Both the position numbers and the translations under genes were made by a program. Below, one piece after another: positions 35,000 to 47,100 of a DNA stretch of 64,000 nt (position 1 is its first letter; each line of letters begins with the position of its first letter). This DNA is from Edaphochlamys debaryana (Eukaryota; Chlorophyta; Chlorophyceae; Chlamydomonadales), in assembly GCA_016858145.1 (NCBI GenBank), contig JAEHOE010000012.1, positions 1,054,001 to 1,118,000 of the forward strand, given 5' to 3'. Under the pieces are notes generated by a model. It did not search any database. It had not been told where the DNA came from and worked only from the letters and a program-made list of their open reading frames with translations.

Positions 35000-35172
35000 C
35001 TTGACCTTGATCAACAGCCATCCTTATGTCAGCGCTCCTGAGCACGCTCTGCCATACCCAGCTCCCGACTCCCGAGTATCTGCTGCAAAGCACATCTCAC
35101 AGACTCACACCAGCTATACGTAATGTACATGGCTCCAATCCCTGGGCTGCGCTAGCCCTTCCTATCAAGCTC

Positions 35173-38100
35173 TTATCGCCGAGCCCTCTTGGCCTTGCCG
35201 CCGGCCGCCGCCTCGCCAGCCGCCGCCTGGCTTCCCTCCCGCTTGCCACTCATTGCCTTCACCCCACAGTCACCCCCGCTCCCTGCCTTCCCCTCCTCCG
35301 CCACCGGCCCTTCTCCCCCCGCCTGCTCCTTCTCCCGCCGCTGCTGCCCTCCCTGCGGTTGTCCCGTGAGCCGCTGCAGCAGCGCCGCCGCCTCCGGGCC
35401 CGGGCACCGCGCCAGCGCGGGCCTGAGGTCGTGGACGTCGCCCCGGCCCTTGACGTAGGCCTGCAGCTGGTCGGGGCTCAGCACGTCGAGCACCGCCCGC
35501 TGCTCGGGCGAGAGGCCCAGATTGAGGTGCGCCGAGGGGCCGCGCAGCTTGTAGCTGTACAGGTCAGCGGCTGCTGCTGCGGCAGCGAGGGTGTCGTAGT
35601 AGGGGCTGCGGCGTGGAATTGAGAGGAGGGGCAGTCGTGTTAGCCGGGTGGTCCTCACTCGTCACCAACCTCCGTTGGCGCTGCTGCGCCTTTACCAAAC
35701 TCCTGAAGTACCGGTACCCACCTGGTGATGTGGCTGTTGTGGTGCCACAGAATGGCCCGGTACGTGGAGCCCTTGTGGTTGATGTACTTGTAGCCCGCCG
35801 CGCCGCCTCCGGCCCCGCTGGCCACGGAGGGCGGCAGCGGAGGCGGCATGCCTCCGGAGCAGCTTGCAGCAGCTGCGTCCGTCTGAGGGCCGTTAGGGGG
35901 CCCTCGCGCTGGCTGCTCCGACTCCACTGCGGCCTCGGCTCCGCGATCATGCTCATCCTCAGTGGCGCCGCTGCTCTCGGAGGACTCTGATGCCGATGAG
36001 GAGCCATCCTCAGGACTGCCCTGTTCCTCCTTGTGCGCCCCCTCGCCCGTGCCCATGTTGGCCCTGCCGCCGCCTGCCGCCTCCTCAGCCTCCGCCTCCG
36101 CCTCGCCTCCCTTCCGCTTGCCACTCGTCGCCTTCTCCCCACACGCCACTCCACTCTTCTCCACTCCCCGCTCCGGCCCCGCCTGCTCCTTCTCCCGCCG
36201 CTGCTGCCCTCCCTGCGGCTGCCCCCTGAGCCGCTGCAGCAGCGCCGCCGCCTCCGGGCCCGGGCACTGCGCCAGCGCGGGCCTGAGGTCGTGGGTGTCG
36301 CCCCGGCCCTTGACGTAGGCCTGCAGCTGGTCGGGGCTCAGCAGGTCCAGCACCGCTCGCTGCTCGGGCGAGAGGCCCAGGTTCAGGTGCGCCGAGGGGC
36401 CACGCAGCTTGTAGCTGTACAGGTCCGCGGCGGCAGCGGCGGCGGCGAGGTTGTCGTAGTAGGGGCTGCGGCGTGGTGTGGAGGGCAGGGGCAGGGGTTC
36501 AAGTTGTGGCTTGATGTTAGCATGCGTCGGTCTTAGCGGTTGCCGCTCGTCATGCAGTCCTGCGGTCTTTTGGCACCCCTACCAGAGTACCACGCCCTGA
36601 AGCTCTCACGCACCCCCCACCTTGTGACGTTCTTGTTCTGGTACCAAAGCATGGCCCGGTACGAAGAGCCCTTCTGGTTGATGTACTTGTAACCCGCGCC
36701 GCCGGCCCCAGCCCCAGCCATGGAGGGCGGTAGCGGAGGCGGCAGCCCGCCGGAGCTGGCGGCAGCTGCGTCCGGCGGAGGGTCGGAAGCAGGCCCTCGG
36801 GCTGGTTGCTTCGACTCCAATGCCACTCCGGCTCCGGACTCGTGCGCATCCTCAGAGCCACTGCTGCTCTCGGACGAGTCAAATGCCGACGACGTGCCGC
36901 CGTCCTTGCTGCCCTCCTCCTCCTCCTTCCCCACCCGCTCGCCCTGCTCCCCCGGCGCCGCCGCCTGCTGCCCCGCCTGCCTCTGCGCCGGCGGGGGCGG
37001 CTTGCGCAGCCATGCGACCACGGGCCTGCGCCCCCCGTGCACTCGCCACACGGTGCGCCCCTCCACCAGGGCGCCCCACTCCTCGTCCCCGTCAGCGTAC
37101 GACATGAGCCACTTGAGGCGGGCGCGGGCGGGCTCGAAGCGGGCAATGGTGCCCGTGAACACACCCTCGGCGCCCCAGGATACCTATGGGTAAAGGGAAA
37201 TGAAGGGGGCAAAGACAAGTAAGGGAGGATGTGAGCATAGCTGGCAATGTGCAACCCCCCGGGGAGGAGGGGATGGGAGAGGACGCACACAGCACACAGC
37301 ACTGAGGGAGCGCTGCTAGCCGACGGCCTTTGCCCCTCCGACAGCGTACCTTGAGCTTCGACCCCACCAGCTCCTCGCCCTCCTCCTCCTGGTCCTGAGC
37401 CGCCCCTGGCTCGGCCGCCTGCGGTTGCGGCTCCTGAAAGGCAGCGCCCTCGCCCGGCGCTGGCCCCGTGCGGCGGCGCGTGCGGCGGTCACCCTCCTGC
37501 GCCGCCGCTGCACCGCCGCCCCGCTTGGCCCTCCTGCCGTTAGCCGCCGGCATCTGCTCCTCCGCCTCATCGTCGCTGCTACTGCCGTCATCATCGCTCC
37601 TGCTGTCATCGCTGCTCTCCTCCGAGCTGTCCGATGCGGCGGCCGGCTGTCGTAAGCGGGCCGCCACCCCGCCGCTCGCGGAAGCAGGGACACCGGCAGC
37701 TGCAGACGCAAGGTTTGCCTTCGCCGCCGGATGAGGCGGCGGTGCCGGCGCTGCGGCCTGCCCCTGGGTGCTTGGCGCCAGCGGCTTTGCGGGTAGCGCC
37801 TGCTGCTGAGAGCCGCCCTGCGTCCCAACCTGCACGCCTCCCTCTGAGCCACCGCTTGACCGCCGCCGGCCGGCTGCCGCTGTGGCCTTGGCGGCGGCGC
37901 CACCGGCAGGGCTATCCGTTGCCTCGCGCTCCCAGATCACGCCGCCGGCTGCCGTACTCGGGCCGGCGCCGTCCACGTCACCCGGCGTGTACGACAAAGA
38001 CATGAGGCGGCGCTTGTAGCCGCCCATGCCCTTCTGATGCGCGGCCCACACTAGCGCTGACGTGTCGAGGACGCCGTACTCGCCGTTGGTTCCGCCCGAC

Positions 38101-41100
38101 ATGGCGCCCGGACCGACGCCGTCGTTCTTGTCGTACGACAGGAACCACCTGTACTTGGGCTTGTCGGTGTCGTACTGCACGATGGTGCCGTATCGGGTTA
38201 CGCCGTCGCGGTTGACGACCACCTGCAGGGGTGACGGGGCGGGGTTGGGTGTCAAGTGTGGGTTGCAGGTGCACCATACTTATCCTGTGATGGAGCCAGG
38301 CAGGGTTGGGACCAGCGGTGGAAGCCCTTGCTCTCATAAGTATTGCAATCAGGTACCGGAAGCCCGCAAACCAAACGTGTCTAACCTGTAGCCGGTGCCC
38401 GACAGCCAACTCCGCCGCCCCGCCAGGCCCTGCCGCCGTCGCCAGAACCTCCGCCAGCGTCTCCACGCGCCGCGGCCCACCGCTGCCGCCGGGCACCGCC
38501 GCCGGCTGCTGGGTGTCGACCTCTGGCGCCGTTGCAGCCCCCCTCGTCTCTGCCACCGCCGGCTCAGGCATCTGGGCAGCCACCTTCGCCACGTCCGCGC
38601 CCAAAATCGCCCGGACCACCGGCGACGCGGTCTCCGCCTCCGCCGCCACCGCTACCCGTGCGGGGACCTCTGCGGGTGCAGGCACCGCCGCGGCTGCGGT
38701 GTCGGCTGCAGCGGCTGCAGGCCCTGGCGCTAGGGCTCTGGGGCCCGGCTCCGATGCCGCCGCGGCCGCCGCCGTCACCGCGGGCGCAACCGCAAGAGGG
38801 GCGACGGCGGCGACGGCGCCAGCAGCACCCGCGTCCGGAGCGGATGGCGCGGGCGCGCAGGGGATCACGACGGGGATGCCGTCCGGCGGAGTGACGGTCA
38901 GGATGCGGTCCTTGCTCCCACGGAAGGCCCACACCTTGCAGCCTCCGCCACAGGCCCCGCCCTCTACGCCCTCCTCCTCCTCTTCCTCCAGGGCGCCCCA
39001 TTCGCCGCGAGCCTTGCCCACGGCCGTGTCGTACGACAGAAACCACTTGTACCGCAGGCGCAGCGGGTCGTACTGCGTGAGCGTGCCGCAGCGGGCGCCG
39101 CCGGTGCGGCTGCACAGAAGCTGCGGGGGCGGAGCAGTGGAGGAACGTTGGGGCGGTCAATGCGCTGACAGAATTAGGAAGCTTGGCCACAGCCGCTACC
39201 TCGCACGAGAGCCCAGGACAAACCGTTAGCTTCAGTGCCGCTTTCACGCTCCCTCACCTGCAGCTGGGTGCCGATGACAAGGTCCGGCACAACAGCCGGC
39301 GGAGTAGCTGCGGCGGCGCCAGCAGCGCACCCCGCAGGCACCGGCCCGATCACGGCTGGAGCATTCTTCGCCTGCTGCTCTATCCCCTCTGCCATGCAGT
39401 CCGTCGGCGGCGGCACACCAGGCCCCACGGCAGGCGATCCCGCGGCGGAAGAGCCCGCGTCAGCCGCAGCGCCAACTTCCGCCTCTGCTGCGGCCGCCCG
39501 CCCCGCCGCCGCGGCGGGTGGAGCTGGGGCTGGGGCTGGGGCCAGGGCCGAGGCGTCCGCACCAGCCCCTACCGCCGCTTCCGCCTCGCCCATCACCGCC
39601 GCCGCCACAGCGGCAGGGGCTGCCGTCGCGACGGCGCTGAGTGGTGGTGTCCTCGACAGGACGGGGAACGTGTAGCCCCGCGCGACCCACACGGTGTCCC
39701 CTTGGTCCAGGCAGCCCCACTCGCCGGAGGGGCCCTTGCCCGCATCCGCCGGCCCGGCCTTGTCGAACGATAGGTACCACTTGTACCGCGGTTTGTCATT
39801 GTCGTACTCGGTTATGGTGCCGCACCGCGTCATGCCGGTGGTGCCGCGGCCGACGGGTATCTGCATCACACGGACATTGGGTTCAGTAACAGCTGAGGAT
39901 ACGACCGATCGGTGGGCCGTCAGGTGCTACCGTTTTGCCACGCCGTGCCCTCAAGTTTCGTCCGCACTGTCTTGCCCACACCCTTACTCCATGCCGCGCA
40001 CAGCGCACCTGTAGCCGTGTACCCATCAAGCGCTCCGCCTCCTCCGTGTTGGACCCCGCACCGCCGCTGCCGCCGGCCACAACACCCGCAGCGGCGGGCT
40101 CGGCCGTGTAGACGGGCGCGGCCGCCCCGGGCTGCTTGACGGAGAGCACGGTTCGGGTGTAGCCCTTGGCCACCCACATGAGAACGCCCTTCGCTCGTGC
40201 GCTACCGGCGTTGATGTCGGCACTCGTGCTGGGGTCGTCGCTCTCTCTCAGGTTGTCGCCCTCCAGGGCCAGGCAGCCCCACTCGCCCTCCGAGGCGCTC
40301 ACGCGCCCGCCCGTGGTTTCGTACCGCAGGTACCACTTGTACCGCGGCTTCACGTTGTCGTACTGGGTGATGGTGCCGTACCGGGTGCTGCCGGAGCGGC
40401 CCAGCGGCAGCTGGAGTGGGCAGAGGCGGATGGCCGGTAGAGGACGTCGGCAAGGGGCAAGGGCTCGCTAGTCAAGCGGCATGCCATTGGTCCCCATGCG
40501 CTCAGGCCCCCACCCAGCGCTTCCCTTAAACCCGCGTTAGCCCTCGCCCTTGCCAGTGGTTGCACCGCACGGCAAGCCATGCCAGGCCTCCCCTCGGCCT
40601 CCGTCCATCCTCGCCCCGTCATGCCTCCGGCCCCTTCCCCCAAGCGGCCATCTTCCCAGCTCACCTGAAGCTGCGTCCCCACCACCAGCTCCGGCACGAC
40701 CCCGGCCGCCGCCACCGTCTCCCCGCCCTCCTCGCCATTTCGCTCAGGCCCGGACGCAGGAACCGACGGAGTAGAAGCAGGAGCCGGCACACGCGCGGGC
40801 GCGGGTGCCTCCTCGGGCGGAGCGGCAGCCGCAGGCTCAGCACCCGCAGCCACGGCCGTGGGCTTGGACTCGGGCTCTGGGTGCTCCTCTCCGTCATCAG
40901 CCGCCGCCTGCGCTGCCTCGCCCTCAGAGCCGCTAGAGCTGGTGCTGTTGGCGGCACTGCTGGAGGAGTCCTCGCCGCCGGACGACGAGGACGATGAAGA
41001 GTCGTCTGAGTCAGAGTCGGATGACTCATCCTCGTCAGCGTCAGAGTCCACCTCCTTGACCGGGGCCGCGACGCAGGCGCGCCTCGGCCGCTTGGCGCTG

Positions 41101-44100
41101 GGCCCTTCAGCCGCCGCTGGCTCGCTGCCGCCGCCGCTACGGCTGCTGCCAGCGCCGGCCCCCTGGCCGTCGGCCTTGGCGGCGGCGCCAGCGGCGGCGG
41201 CCGTGCGGCGTCGCTTGGCGCCGCCAGCCGGCGGCGCTGAGGCGGCGGCATCGGCAGCCTTTATGGGCTCGGCCTCCTTGGCGTCCGCCTGCATGATGGG
41301 CTTTGGCTGGGCGGCCTCGGGCTCAGGCTGCTGCGTCTCCGCTGGGGATGCGGTCTTTGCAGCTGCCGCCGTGGGCTCACCGCTGGCGCCGGCCGTCGCG
41401 GCAGGGACAGCGGCGGCTTTCTCCGCAGCCTTGGCGGCCTTTTCAGCCACTTTTGCGGCCTTGGCTTTCGCAGCCTCCGCCGTTCTGGCGGCCTTAGCCG
41501 CAGCCCGCTCCGCCGCCTTCTCAGCCTGGGTGGGCCCGGGCTTGGGCGCCTCCTCGCCCGGGCGCATCACGCGGCGGCGATAGCCGTGCAGCACCCACAC
41601 TCGGCCGCCCTCCTCCAGACGGCCCCACTCACCCTCCGGGCTCCCGGCCCCGGCAGCCTTGCCGCCGCCGCCGCCGCTGCCGCCCGCTGCAGCATCGCTG
41701 GCGCTGGGGGTGCCGTCCTGGGATCCTAATGTGGCTGCCGCTTCCGTGCCGCCGGCACCTGCCATACCGGCGGCATCTGCCGTACCGGCGGCGTCCTTGT
41801 CGTACTGCAGGAACCAGAGGTATTTGGCTCGCTCGGGGTCGTACTTTGTGATGGTGCCGTGACGGATGTCGCCGTTGCGGCCGACGGCGACCTGAGGCAG
41901 CGGAGGGTGCCCATGCGGTCAGGGACATCAAACTGAGACCAAGACCGCTTCAGGCCCTCTCACACCACGGAGAACAACACGGGACAACGTATGATAATAC
42001 CCACGCACCTGGAGACGGGTGCCAATGGGTGGGCCCGGCGGTGCGGCAGGCTTGGGCGGCTTGGGCGCGGGCGGCGCCGCCTTTGCTGCCGCATCAATTT
42101 CCACCGCCGCCACCTTTACTGCCACACCCTTTTCTGCCCCCGCCGCCTTTGCTGCCGCATTCCCCGCCGCCGCTGCCTCACCGCCCTGCTCAGCCCCCGC
42201 CGCAGACCCCTCCCGGGGGCGCCGCGGCGGCAGCGGCGCCTGCGGCGCCGCCCCCGACTCTGCGTTGACCCTCCGCATGCCCCGCCCAAACACCTTCCCA
42301 GCGTCCGGGTCCTTGAGCCGTGCCGCCTCCCGCGCCGCCTCCACCAGCGGCGCCACCGCCTCGGCGCTCAGCAGGCGGCAGGAGGTGCTGGGGCGTGCGG
42401 CGGTGCCGGCAGCGGCGGAGGGAGCGGAAGCGGCGGAGCCAGAGCCTGGAGGAAAGGGTGGGCAGCCAGGGGCGGAGGAAGTACAAGAGGTGAGGTGAGG
42501 GCGGAGGAGCGGAGGACGTGTTATGGAAGGCGGTTGCTGCTGTGGGGGATTCAGGTGTTGTGCCAGGTAGCCTTGTGCCCATGCATCCCTCCAGGCCATG
42601 CCCAGGCTCACCTCCCGCCGCTGCGGCCGCTGCTGCGGCTGCCGCCTCGGCCCCCGCCGCCCTGCACCGCTTGCGCTCGTCCTCCGCCTCCAGCTCCGCC
42701 AGCTCCGCCTCCCCGCGGGCCACCAGGCGGCTCAGCTCGGCATCACTCAGCCGCGACGCGTCGCCCGCCCCTCCACTCCCACCACCACTCCCTCCACTAC
42801 CTCCCGCTCCTCCACCCCCTCCGCCTCCACCACCGCCGCCGCTGCCCCCCGAGGAGGCCAGCAGGTTGAGCAGGTAGGCGCGCCGCTCGTCGGCGCTGGT
42901 CTGGCCATCGAAGAAGCCGCCTGGGGGTGGGGGTGGGGGTCGATGGGGGGTATGGGTGGGTGGGGGTACGAGGGACAGGGACAGGAATTCATGAAGCCTC
43001 CGACCGACCGCTCCACCTGCCCAGCCACCCGCCCGCCGTCCCCGGAAGACGGGGGCATCATGAGCTCACCCGGTCCTCAGGCCCTGCCACCCTTGCCCTC
43101 GCCCACCCAGGCCCTGCCCTTGTGCCACAGCTGCAGCAGCTGTCTTTGTGTGTAGCCTACCCCCGACCCCGCATCCCGCCCAGCCCCACCCGTGATGGAG
43201 CTGTCCGCGAAGCGCCGCTTCTCCTCCGCCACCGCGGCGATGTGCTCCTCGATGGAGCCCGCAGTCAGCAGCCGGAACACGCGCACCTCGCGGGCCTGGC
43301 CGATGCGGTGCGCGCGCGCCTGGGCCTGCGGGGGGAAAGAGAGCACACACGAGGGGGTATGTTGAGAGGTCATGCATGTCAAGACCCGTGCGGGTGGGGT
43401 GGGAGACAGAGCACGGGGATACTTCAGGTGAGGTGGGGTGTCCCCTTCACTCTGACCTCCCACGTGCCAAGGGAGGCCCGCACCTGCAGATCCAGCTGAG
43501 GGTTCCAGTCCGTGTCGTACAGGATCACCGTGTCGGCGGCCTGAGGGCGGGCGTTGGTAAGGGAAAGAATGAGCCCCGTGGTGTATGGGTAGGACAACGC
43601 CCGAGTCAGGGTTGAGTCACAGAGGAGCCCCCGACTCTCGGTGCTGCCCTTTGTGTTCCGCCCGCTCGCCTGCAGGTTGAGCCCGACGCCGCCCGCCCTC
43701 AGGCTGAGCAGGAAGATGAAGGTGGGGGAGTCTGCGCAGGGACGGAGAGGGATGAGGTCAGCGACCGGCAGTTTCTCTCCCACACCGCCCGCATCACAGC
43801 CCTAGGCCCTGCCCTTGCCCCCACACCCCCCTCCCCAGCACACCACGTCACCTCCGTGCACCCTTTTGCCCCCTTCCCTCACAGCCCACTCTACAGACTA
43901 TCCTTACACGCCGCCCCACGCAGCACGCCAACACAGAGCGTACTCAAGATTCCCTGAACTCACAGCCAGAGCCCACCCAACAGGCCACAGCCCTGGGGTC
44001 ATGACCTCCCCGCCCCTGGCCCCCACCCACCCGGCTTGTTGAAGTCCGCCACCAGCTGCCCCCGCTCCCCCCCGCTGGTGTTGCCGTCCATGCGCGCGAA

Positions 44101-47100
44101 CTCGAAGCCCCGCCACTCGAGGTACTCCTCCACCACGTCCAGCGCCCGGGTCATGGTGCAGAACAGGAGCACCTGGGGGGACATGGCCAGACGTCAAGCG
44201 AGCGAGAAGGTTTCAGAGAGACAACTCATAAGGAGGTGGAGGCTGCACAGTGTTGAAGGCTGGTCATGTGGGTCTAACGAGAACAAGGTCGGGGTCAAAG
44301 CATCAGAGCTACCCCTTACCCCAAAGCCTCCCCTCCCCACCTTGTGCTTGGTGGCGTGCAGGCGCACCAGCAGGCGGTCCAGCAGCTCCATCTTGGCGCA
44401 CAGCGACACGCAGGGGGGCAGCCCGGAGGCGCGGTGCGCGGCCTCTGGGAGCGCCAGCTCGCCGTGGGGCGGGTGCAGCTTGCTGGGGCGGGGCGGGGGA
44501 AAATTGGGGTCGGGGATGGTAGGGGCATGGGCACAGCGAACTTACATCACACTGTGCCTTGGCCCATGCTCGGTTTGGGAGTTGAAAGTTGAGGGAAGGG
44601 ATGGGTGGATGAGCAGGGTAGAAGAGGAGGGCCCCGTGTTCCCGTGCTACCGTGCTCTCCTGCTGCCGCACGCCCCATGCACCGCGCCGCACCTGATGAA
44701 GGGGTGGTTGCAGATGTTGCGCATCTCCATGACCGTGTTGTTGACCGCCCGGTGCACCGCCGTGCTGCTGGAGCCGGAGCCGGAGGCGCCGCCGCCCTCG
44801 CCGCCCTCCCTCGTAGCCCCAGCCCCCGCCCCCGCCGCCGCTGAGCGCTCGAAGCCGGAGCGCACCAGCTCCATGAGGGCGGCCTGGGGTGGGGGTGGGG
44901 GTGACGGGGAAGGTTACACGGAGGACACAGGCAAATGGGTTACCGGCACAGGCAGGAGGGGATGAAGGGTGAGCCTGGCCCCGGTCCCCCGGCCCCTGGC
45001 TCCCTCCCGAACTCACGGCCTACCCCGGCCCAGGAGATGGTAACACGGTTAAGGTAGGTCTATCCCCGGCACTCCAGGCAGGCTATGCCCCGCCGGCTTC
45101 GCCCCTGCCGGCTGCCGTACCACACCGCACCTGGTACGGCCCCATGTGCGCCCGCAGCACCACCTCGCTCTTCGCGGGCAGCTCCGAGGCCACACTCTCC
45201 TTGAGGCGCCGCAGCATGAAGGGGCGGAGCACCTGGGGGGGGGGGGCGGAGGCGGGGGGGGGTCCCGTGAGCAAGGCGGCGGAGGGTAATGTAGGGCACG
45301 AAGCCCACCTGGTCAGCAGCAGCAGCAGCAGCAGCCTGCGGGTACGGTAACCAGTTGCACCTCATTCCCTTCCCCTCCGGGCGCCTCCCCAATGACCCAT
45401 GTAACCGTACCTCCGGCGCCAATCTCCAGCCTCCCACCCCCCACACCCGGCCCCACCTGGTGCAGCCTGCTGGTCACCAGCAGGTACTCCTCCTGGCTCA
45501 GCGCCGCCACGTCCCCCTCGGCGCTGCCGCAGCCCCCCGCGCCCCGCAGCGCCTCCAGGGGCGCCGAGAACCAGGCCGCGAAGTCCTCCCCGCTGGCGAA
45601 CACCCCCGGCATCAGGAAGTTGAGCAGCGCCCACAGCTCGTCCAGCCGGTTCTGCAGGGGCGTGCCTGGGGGGTGGGGGCCGGGGTGTGGTGGGACAGCA
45701 CAAGCGCGGCACGGTCAGGAAAGGGTCGATGAAGCTGTCGTTCAGGCCGGTTACGGAACGTCGATGGCGGGTTGGCCCCTGTCAGGCAGAGCCCTGCCCC
45801 ACCCGTGAGCAGCAGGCGTGATGTGGTGGTGTAGTGCGCCAGCTCGGCGTTGAGCTTGCAGCCCGCGTTCTTGAGCCGGTGGCCTTCGTCCACCTGGGGG
45901 GAGGGGGGAGAGGGGGAGGACTTGGATGGAGCGCCGAAGGGGTCAAGGGTCACAGAGCAGAGGGGGCGGACGGTGTGGTGATACCGGTAAGGGTACCCTT
46001 GCGGCACAATGATCTGGACCCTGCTAGATCCGCCCTCCCTCAGACCTCCGACCCGGCCAACCAAGCTGCACATCACAGCACCACGAAAACCTTGATCGCC
46101 CCTAGACCCTCCCTCCAGGCGGCCAGACCCCTATCCCCCCTCGAGCTGCTCACGATGATGTGGGACCACTTGAGCCGCGCCAGCCGAGGCCGGTCGTGCT
46201 TGCCCATGAGGAACTCGTAGCTGGTGAGCAGCACGTGGAGGCGGGGGCCGCCCTCGGCGGGGCGGGGCCGGCCGCGGCCCAGCACCTGCGGAGGATGCCA
46301 CAGGGTAGGTCAGGGACCAGGGCGTTGCAATGCACGTGCGCCAACATGCGCCAGCCAACTGAATGCAGTCACGTGCAAAGGCGGGCGTCACCAGCGCACC
46401 ACGCATGCACAAGCATGCAGCCCCACCACGTACCAGCGCCCCCCCCCCCCCACACACACACCTACCGCACCTGCTCCAGCCACAGCCGCTCCCGCTCCTC
46501 CGCGCTGCCCCGGTACGCCACCACCCGCAGCCCGGGCGCCCAGCGGGCCAGCTCCGAGGACCAGTTGGGCAGCACGGAGGAGGGCGCGGCGATGAGGAAG
46601 GGGCCGGGGTTGCCGCGGACCTGCATGCGGTGGCGGCGCAGGCAGGGCAGGGCGTTAAGGCGGGATGGGACAGAAGGAGAAAGGGGAGCAAACCTCGTTG
46701 GCACTGGCCCCCATAGCAGCATCAGGCCCTGGCAGCCCTTGCCCGACTCCTCCGAATGAGACCTGACCCGCCCCGCAAGCCGTGCCTGACGAACAACCTC
46801 CACCTGCCCCCACCTCACCTCTACCATGTACTGCACCAGCGCTATGACCTGCAGGGTCTTGCCCAGGCCCATGTCGTCCGCCAGGATGCCGTTGAGCCGC
46901 GCGTCGTGCAGCCCCACCAGCCAGCGCAGGCCCTGGGCAGGGGACAGTGGGGGTTGGGAGGGGACAGTCGGGGAGGCAGTGGGGCAGATAGTCAGGGACA
47001 GGCGGTGGCATGAAGACGCCCCTCTCAGCAAAGCTGCGGCGCTACAAAAGAAAACCGCTCTGAACACAAGCAGCACCCTCCCTCCCCACTGCTGTGTCCT

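Larger units (their letters stand above)
33573..35172. other. two convergent 3' UTRs (HDAC-like and SNF2-type genes)
   Basis: 1.6 kb without exons and with lower GC. TGTAA at 34941-34945 would end the plus-strand HDAC-like transcript (3' UTR about 1.4 kb). Plus-strand ttaca at 34995-34999 is a minus-strand TGTAA about 175 bases after the SNF2-type gene stop. The two signals are only about 50 bases apart, so the transcripts probably abut. Confidence 0.6.

Noticed and set aside
35173..37183. AP2 domains as a separate transcription-factor gene
   Set aside because: Exons 26-28 join in phase with the Tudor-like exons, the first AP2 half shares an exon with the last Tudor-like repeat, and no separate start with promoter-like spacing is visible. 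Only transcripts can settle it fully.
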